From the NCBI GenBank assembly GCA_046734335.1, contig JBKPRA010000006.1:1-52840 (forward strand): a stretch of DNA of 52,840 bases, written 5' to 3'. The notes beneath the pieces are model-generated. The model was given only the letters and a program-made list of their open reading frames with translations. It did not search any database and was not told the DNA's origin. The position numbers and the translations under genes are program-made. Below are positions 47,943 through 52,840 of this stretch, piece by piece. Source of the stretch: DATBLE01 sp046734335 (GTDB lineage Bacteria > Actinomycetota > Thermoleophilia > Gaiellales > Gaiellaceae). How positions within the stretch are numbered: position 1 is the stretch's first letter; every line of letters starts with the position of its first letter.

Positions 47943-48852
47943 GATCGCGAGCGTCGAGCAGGCCGCCGAGGTGCTCGCGGGCGCGGCGGGACGAGGCGAG
48001 CGCGTCTCGATCGGACGCGACGGCGGCGAGGTGGTCATCTCGACCGCACGGCTGGACCGGGTGCTCGAGCACGAGGCCGGCGACCTGACCGCGGTCGTCG
48101 AGGCCGGCGTCCGGGTTCGCGACCTCAACGAGCGTCTCGCGGTGCATGGGCAGATGCTCGCCCTCGACCCGCCGGGCAACCCGACGATCGGCGCGTGCAT
48201 CGCGGCGAACCTCTCCGGACCGCGGCGCCACCGCTACGGAACGGCTCGCGACCTGGTGATCGGCGTGACCGTCGTGCTCGCGGACGGGACGATCGCCAAC
48301 TCGGGCGGCAAGGTGGTCAAGAACGTCGCCGGCTACGACCTGGGCAAGCTGTTCTGCGGCTCCGAGGGGCGGCTGGGGCTGGTCGCGCGGGCGGCAGTTC
48401 GGCTGCACCCGGTGCCCGAGGCGACGGCGACCCTGGTCGTGCCGGTGGAGTCGACAGCAGACACGGCGGTGAAGACGCGCACGATCCTGCGCGCCCCGGT
48501 CGCACCGTCGGCGGTCGATCTGCTCTGGCCCGGCCGAGTGGCGGTGCTCTTCGAGGGCGGGCGGCGCGCGGTGGATGAGCAGGTCGAGACCGTGCGCTCG
48601 CTCGTCGGCGGAGCGGAGGACGACTCGGTTTGGGCTGAGGTCGAGGCCCGCCAGTTCTCGTCGCGCGGCCGCCTGTCGTTCGATCCCGCCGCGCTGGCGG
48701 AAGTCGTCGCCGCGTTCGACGAGGCGGTGGTCCGCGTTGCGGCGGGCGTGGGGTACGTGCCCGCGCCGGTCGACGATCAGCGCGACCCGGCGGAGATCGC
48801 GCTCGCGGAACGCGTCCGGGCGCAGTTCGATCCGATCGGCGTGCTGGTGTGA
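47926..48852 (+). CDS. glcE: Glycolate oxidase FAD subunit GlcE
   Basis: 308 residues. LALDPPGNPTIGACIAANLS, RHRYGTARDLVIGVTVVLAD and NSGGKVVKNVAGYDLGKLFC are the GlcE FAD-domain signatures; a reduced C-terminal domain follows. TTG 47926, with a purine stretch upstream, overlaps glcD by 17 bases. GTG 47878 is a longer alternative, but it would add Arg-rich residues read from glcD. Confidence 0.93.
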   Translation: MPSVSEIASVEQAAEVLAGAAGRGERVSIGRDGGEVVISTARLDRVLEHEAGDLTAVVEAGVRVRDLNERLAVHGQMLALDPPGNPTIGACIAANLSGPRRHRYGTARDLVIGVTVVLADGTIANSGGKVVKNVAGYDLGKLFCGSEGRLGLVARAAVRLHPVPEATATLVVPVESTADTAVKTRTILRAPVAPSAVDLLWPGRVAVLFEGGRRAVDEQVETVRSLVGGAEDDSVWAEVEARQFSSRGRLSFDPAALAEVVAAFDEAVVRVAAGVGYVPAPVDDQRDPAEIALAERVRAQFDPIGVLV

Positions 48853-49325
48853 GGCGAGCGGCGGCGCTGGGCCTGCTTGCACTCACAGCCGCCGGATGCG
48901 GAGGCGGGGATGCCGAGGCGACGCTTTCGACGTGGGACGTGGTGCGCGCTCTTCGCTCGGTCGGCTACAAGGGGCTGCAGGTTCGGTCCGAGGTCGCGAC
49001 CTTGCCGGCACATCGGTCCGACGTGTCGGCGGATAGGTCGGGCCTCGTCGACGTAGACAGGATCAGTGTCGGCCGCCTCGCCCGCTCGACTCTCCTGCCG
49101 CTCACGGCGGTGCGCCTTCAGACGGTGGATGCGGCCAAAGACGCCTATGCAGGAGACGCCCCACTCCGTGAAGGCGCGGTCCCGCCGGGCTTGCCGCCGA
49201 GTTTCGACGCGTCCAAGTTCCACGAGGCTCGCGTATGCAACGTTCTCATCGCCTCGTACGGCGATGGCCCGGTCCGTGCGCGCTACGAGGCTGCCGTCGA
49301 TGCCCTGGAGCAGGCCTGCCGATGA
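48849..49325 (+). CDS. Putative lipoprotein inserted between glcE and glcF
   Basis: 158 residues. The signal MRRAAALGLLALTAAGCGGG has a lipobox with Cys 17, so the protein should be anchored outside the membrane. The mature part shows two short strands with charge (TLSTWDVVRALRSVGYKG, VRSEVATLP) and a late Cys (RVCNVLIASYG) plus a terminal Cys. No family is recognised. GTGA overlap with glcE and ATGA overlap with glcF make it a true member of the operon. Confidence 0.8.
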   Translation: MRRAAALGLLALTAAGCGGGDAEATLSTWDVVRALRSVGYKGLQVRSEVATLPAHRSDVSADRSGLVDVDRISVGRLARSTLLPLTAVRLQTVDAAKDAYAGDAPLREGAVPPGLPPSFDASKFHEARVCNVLIASYGDGPVRARYEAAVDALEQACR

Positions 49326-50515
49326 CGGACATCTCGCGCGAGCTGCTCGACGACTGCGTCCACTGTGGGTTCTGCCTGCCGACCTGCCCCACCTACGGCC
49401 CGCTGTGGCAGGAGGAGATGGACTCGCCGCGCGGGCGCATCCTCCTGATGGACGGGCTCGTGGAGGGAACGGTCGAGCTATCGCCGACCACCGTGCAGCA
49501 CTTCGACCGTTGCCTCGGCTGCATGGCCTGCCTGACGTCCTGCCCCTCGGGCGTGCGCTACGACCGGCTGATCGAGCAGACGCGCGCCCACGTCGAGGAG
49601 CATTACCAGCGCTCCGACGACGAGCGGCTGATGCGCGCACTCGTCTTCGCGACCGTTCCGCACCCGCGGCGGCTTCGGCTCGCGCTCGCGTTGACGCCGC
49701 CGCGGCTGCCGGGTCCGCTGGCGCCGTTCGCGTCCCTGCGACCTCCGTGGCGCTCTGCCCGGCGGATTCCCGAGGTCACGCCGGCGGTGGGGAAGAGGCG
49801 AATGCGCGTCGGCCTTCTGCTCGGCTGCGTCCAGCGAGTGGTCTTCGGCGACGTGAACGCGGCCACTGCCCGGGTGCTGGCGGCGGAGGGCTGCGAGGTG
49901 ATCGCACCGCGGAGCCAGGGCTGCTGCGGCGCGCTCCACCTGCACGCCGGCCGCCACGACGACGGCCGACGCCGCGCAGATCGCCTGGCCGGACGCTTTC
50001 GCAACGTCGACGCGATCGTCGTCAACGCCGCAGGCTGCGGCTCACACCTGAAGGAGTCGGAGCTTCCCGTTCGGGTTGTTGACGTCAACGAGCTGCTCGC
50101 AGAGCTCGATCCCTGGGCGAAGCGGCACGCGCTTCCGGTGCGCGTCGCCTACCAGGACGCATGCCATCTCGCCCATGCGCAGGGCATTCGGGACGCGCCA
50201 CGCGAGGTGCTCCGCTCGGTCCCGGGGCTCGAGCTGGTCGAGCCGGCCGAGCAGGCGATCTGCTGCGGCAGCGCCGGTATCTACAACCTCGTACAGCCGG
50301 TCGCCGCCACCGAGCTGGGCGAGCGCAAGGCTGCGAACGTCGCAGCGACCGGGGCGGAGATCTACGCAAGCGCGAACCCGGGCTGCCTGGTGCAGGTCGC
50401 GACGTACCTGCGCCGCTCGGGCCGGGCGCTGCCGGCGCTGCATCCGGTCGAGCTGCTCGACGCATCGCTCCGCGGCCTCGGTCGCGACAGGCTGCTCGCC
50501 GCCGCGCGACGCTGA
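49322..50515 (+). CDS. glcF: Glycolate oxidase iron-sulfur subunit GlcF
   Basis: 397 residues. Two 4Fe-4S sites are CVHCGFCLPTCPTYGP near residue 12 and CLGCMACLTSCPSG near residue 64. Two CCG domains follow with SQGCCGALHLHAGR and EQAICCGSAGIYNL, plus YQDACHLAHAQGIR. It takes electrons from GlcD/GlcE, probably to quinone. ATG 49322 overlaps the lipoprotein stop as ATGA. Confidence 0.96.
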   Translation: MTDISRELLDDCVHCGFCLPTCPTYGPLWQEEMDSPRGRILLMDGLVEGTVELSPTTVQHFDRCLGCMACLTSCPSGVRYDRLIEQTRAHVEEHYQRSDDERLMRALVFATVPHPRRLRLALALTPPRLPGPLAPFASLRPPWRSARRIPEVTPAVGKRRMRVGLLLGCVQRVVFGDVNAATARVLAAEGCEVIAPRSQGCCGALHLHAGRHDDGRRRADRLAGRFRNVDAIVVNAAGCGSHLKESELPVRVVDVNELLAELDPWAKRHALPVRVAYQDACHLAHAQGIRDAPREVLRSVPGLELVEPAEQAICCGSAGIYNLVQPVAATELGERKAANVAATGAEIYASANPGCLVQVATYLRRSGRALPALHPVELLDASLRGLGRDRLLAAARR

Positions 50516-50617
50516 CGAATCTGCAGGCCTCGCACAAAGATCAGAGGTTCTGACGTTTTCACGGCGTCGGCCTCGCCGTAGCGTCGAGGACATGCAGAGC
50601 TAGGGAGGTGACCACTC

Positions 50618-52512
50618 ATGAGGAACAAGAAAAGTGTCGTCGGCCTCGCGGTCATCCTGGCGAGCGCGGGGTCGTCGCAACGTCCGCCGCAGCGCCCGTT
50701 CGGAAGGAGCCGCCGCCTCGGATCGTAGCCGCAGTGATGGTGGACGCGGACCGTGATGCACGTGCGGACGGCGTGCGATTGACGTACTCGAAAGGGGTCC
50801 GCCATCGCGCGGACCGCGACGGGCATCCGTTCGCAGTCGGCGGCTACGGAATTCGCTCGGTGGGGGTGTCGAGCGGCCGGTCGCTGCTGATCCGGTTGGT
50901 GGAGCGCCCGAAGCCCGATCCGGCCGCTCGGCCCACGATTCGTTATCGCCGGACGCTGTCGAAGCCGGTCACCGCGCGCTCCGGCATGCAGGCGGGCACG
51001 CAGCTCTTCCGCAGAACGCGCGCGCACCGGCGGACACCGCCGCCGCTGACCACGACCACCCCGGCGACGACCACGACCACCACCACGACCACGACCCCGA
51101 CGCCCACGGCGCTCGACGGCGACGGTGACGGCTACGTGGATACCCGGGACTGCGCACCGCACGACGCGAAGATCCACCCCGGCGCGGCGGACGTGCCCGA
51201 CCTCGGCTTCGTCGACTCGAACTGCGACCGCATCGACGGGACAGAAACGGATGCGGTCTTCGCCTCGCCGACGGGCAACGATGCGAACCTCGGAACGAGA
51301 GAGAAGCCGAAGCGTCAGATCCAGGCCGCGATCGCGGCTGCAGTGGGCAAGGGCAAGTACGTCCTGGCAGCGGCGGGCCAGTACGAGGGCGTCAGCGCGG
51401 AGTCGGGGGTCGGCATCTACGGGAGCTACGACGCAGGCGAGTGGTCGCGGAAGGCCGGACTGACCACGCTGATCGCCAATAGTCCGGCACTTGGCCCGCA
51501 AGGCCTCTTCGCCGACGGGGATACCGACGTGACCCTGCAGCTGATCAGCATCCGCGGGTCTCGCCAGGCCTACGACGCGTACGGCATCCGCGCGATCAAC
51601 GGCTCCAGCCTGCGCCTGCAGCGGGTGACTGTCACCGTCGGTGACGGCGCTCCGGGTGCGTTCGGCGCGAACGGAGCTGCCGGCCGGCCGGGAGACCCGG
51701 GACTGCCCGGGGCCAGAGGGGCCTGCGACAACAACGTCCACGCCGGCCGATACGGTGCTCGAGGCCAGGACGGCCTGCCCGGCATCGTGGGCACTCCAGG
51801 AGGAAAGGGCGCCGACGCGCACGGCAACGAGTACACGATCCACTCCGGCGACTCCGGCGCGAGCGGGTCGAACGGCTCGGCTGGGACCTCGGGGCCCGGT
51901 GGAACGAACACAACAGGGCTCGCCTCCGGATCCGGCTGGCAAGGACGAGGCGGTGTCGACGGCGTCTACGGAGGGCCTGAAAACGGCGGTGGCGGAGGCG
52001 GAGCAGGCGGCGGTCAGTACGGCGTCTTTGTCCTCGACGGCACAGGCAACGCCGGTGGCGGCGGTGGCGGCGGCGGCGAGGGCGGCCGCGGCGGCGGAGG
52101 GGGGCGCGCCGGTGGCGGTTCGTTCGGCGTCTGGCTCCATGCCTCGGTGCTCGTCGCGGAGAAGAGCACGATCGCCGCGGGGAACGCCGGCGCCGGTGGA
52201 CGTGGCGGGAATGGTGGCTCAGGCGGCTCGGGAGGCGGCGGCGCCGACGGCGCCTACTACTGCACCAACGAGATCGGCTTCGGCGGCCGTGGCGGCAAGG
52301 GCGGCAACGGCGGGCAGGGCGGAGGCGGCGGCGGCGGAGCCGGCGGTCCCAGCATCGGGATCTTCAGGTTCGGTGGGACACAGACCAGGCTCACGCTGTT
52401 CGAGACGAAGGTCGTCGCAGGTAACCCCGGTGCGGGTGGCGACACCGGTGCGGGTGGTACGCCCGGGCCGAGGGCCGAGGCCGGTATCGCGGCTGCCGTC
52501 TACCCCTCGTGA
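50618..52512 (+). CDS. Exported MopE/collagen-like glycine-rich protein (frame break near signal)
   Basis: About 632 residues once a frame break is corrected. ATG 50618 has GGGAGG upstream and begins a signal peptide (MRNKKSVVGLAVILASAG) that runs into a stop at about 50727. After a G4 run (50668-50671) the other frame continues it as VVATSAAAPVRKE, so one G seems missing. Then come a Thr/Pro linker (about 51040-51110), a MopE-type metal-binding unit (DGDGDGYVDTRDCAPHD, then SNCDRIDG), a DUF1565-like segment (VFASPTGNDANLGTREKP), and about 300 residues of collagen-like GXX and poly-Gly. It is likely a surface protein. Confidence 0.8.
51040..51110 (+). repeat. ACC/ACG triplet tract coding a Thr linker
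   Basis: Runs of ACC and ACG triplets encode TTTTPATTTTTTTTTTPTPT in the surface protein. It is a low-complexity linker between the N-terminal region and the MopE-type unit. Confidence 0.7.
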
Positions 52513-52840
52513 GCGGGAGGGGACAGGCTTCGGCCTGTCCCCTCCCGGCCGTCCAGCGAGGCGACAAGGCCGTTGACCCGGTGCGCGATCTCGTTGCGGA
52601 TCGGGCGCACCTGGTCGACCGGGAGGCCGTAGGGGTCGGAGATGCCCCAGTTCTCGTAGCGCTTCCCGGCGACGACCGGGCAAACGTCGTCGCAGGCGGC
52701 GATCACGACTTCTGCCCAGGCGAGGTCATCGTCGTCGAGGCGGTGCTGGACGTGATCGGAGGCGTCGATTCCGACTTCGCGGAGCGCTTCGACACCGTCG
52801 GCTCGGCCCCGCAGCCGTGCGGCTCGGCCCCGGCCGAGCG
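52500..52840 (-). CDS. Arsenate-reductase/low-MW phosphatase family protein, 5' end outside window
   Basis: The last 113 residues of an ArsC/LMW-PTP-like protein are visible: GVEALREVGIDASDHVQHRL, VVIAACDDVCPVV and NWGISDPYGLPVDQVRPIRN with EIAHRVNGLV. The first domain and the CX5R loop lie beyond position 52840. Family members reduce arsenate using thioredoxin or mycothiol. The final 11 residues (GRSLSPPAHEG) are encoded by the other gene's terminator and look non-conserved. The end overlaps the surface-protein gene by 13 bases. Confidence 0.8.
   Translation of the reverse strand, partial: LGRGRAARLRGRADGVEALREVGIDASDHVQHRLDDDDLAWAEVVIAACDDVCPVVAGKRYENWGISDPYGLPVDQVRPIRNEIAHRVNGLVASLDGREGTGRSLSPPAHEG
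52515..52546 (+). terminator. 14-bp hairpin with UUCG loop after the surface-protein gene
   Basis: Arms 52515-52528 and 52533-52546 are perfect inverted repeats, closed by C(TTCG)G, a very stable tetraloop. It lies two bases after the surface-protein stop and within the end of the convergent ArsC-like gene. Confidence 0.85.

Noticed and set aside
50591..50602. ATG-CAG-AGC-TAG as a three-codon leader peptide before the surface protein
   Set aside because: No ribosome-binding site and no pairing structure to support attenuation.
52219..52683. 154-codon minus-strand frame over the Gly-rich region
   Set aside because: It is the reverse of poly-Gly (Pro/Ala-rich) and lacks any start context; the ArsC-like gene lies in another frame.

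Overview
The window looks like a chromosomal segment of a high-GC actinobacterium, most likely class Thermoleophilia (Gaiellales or Solirubrobacterales type). This rests on GC-rich codon use, abundant GTG and TTG starts, stop/start overlaps of the GTGA or ATGA type, BTAD-ATPase and LuxR-ATPase giant regulators, a DUF6325-SHOCT pair, a probable F420-type PPOX protein and an ECF42-type sigma factor. I see no rRNA, tRNA, CRISPR array, transposase or phage gene. No taxonomic marker is present, so the class call is inference.

Region 1 (1-10.6 kb) is a molybdenum-hydroxylase locus. On the minus strand lie FAD, 2Fe-2S and molybdopterin subunits, the last split into two genes as in nicotinate dehydrogenase (NdhL/NdhM). 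They are preceded by a signal-less LivJ-like ligand-binding protein, a PPOX flavoprotein-type protein and an AHL-lactonase-like metallo-beta-lactamase. Divergent from these are the maturation genes: a CoxD-type MoxR ATPase, a CoxE-type VWA protein and an XdhC/CoxI protein split into two genes by an O-methyltransferase gene. Then come msrB, a strong hairpin and a decayed cyclase/ATPase regulator. Region 2 (11-22 kb) holds small catabolic operons: SMP-30 lactonase, isochorismatase-fold hydrolase, zinc alcohol dehydrogenase, formyltransferase, thioesterase; cupin and RidA; ECF42 sigma with its DGPF partner; PfkB kinase, CoA ligase and enoyl-CoA hydratase; M32 carboxypeptidase. Region 3 (22-30.7 kb) holds a repeat-bearing membrane protein, a BTAD regulator, a DUF1858-like protein, a LuxR regulator and a LarA-type protein.

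Region 4 (30.8-43.4 kb) holds a VOC protein and a complete branched-chain amino-acid type ABC importer (H-M-K-G-F order) with a TolB-like lipoprotein. Next are the two halves of a Tm-1-like system (UPF0261 plus PEP-hydrolase-like barrel) with a cupin, then a TetR regulator with a clear double operator, a frame-broken acyl-CoA ligase, a quinone oxidoreductase and a nitroreductase. Region 5 (43.4-52.8 kb) holds a methyltransferase, SHOCT and DUF6325 proteins, malate synthase divergent from glcD-glcE-lipoprotein-glcF (glycolate to glyoxylate to malate), a glycine-rich MopE/collagen-like surface protein and the 3' end of an arsenate-reductase-like gene.

Two window-wide patterns stand out. First, many transcription-unit starts have a TANNNT -10 box 6-10 bases before the start codon, implying leaderless mRNAs, and in six cases the -10 box contains the stop codon of the gene upstream. 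Second, there are three single-base frame breaks and two genes with no usable ATG/GTG/TTG at the expected N-terminus; these could be assembly errors, decay or unusual initiation.
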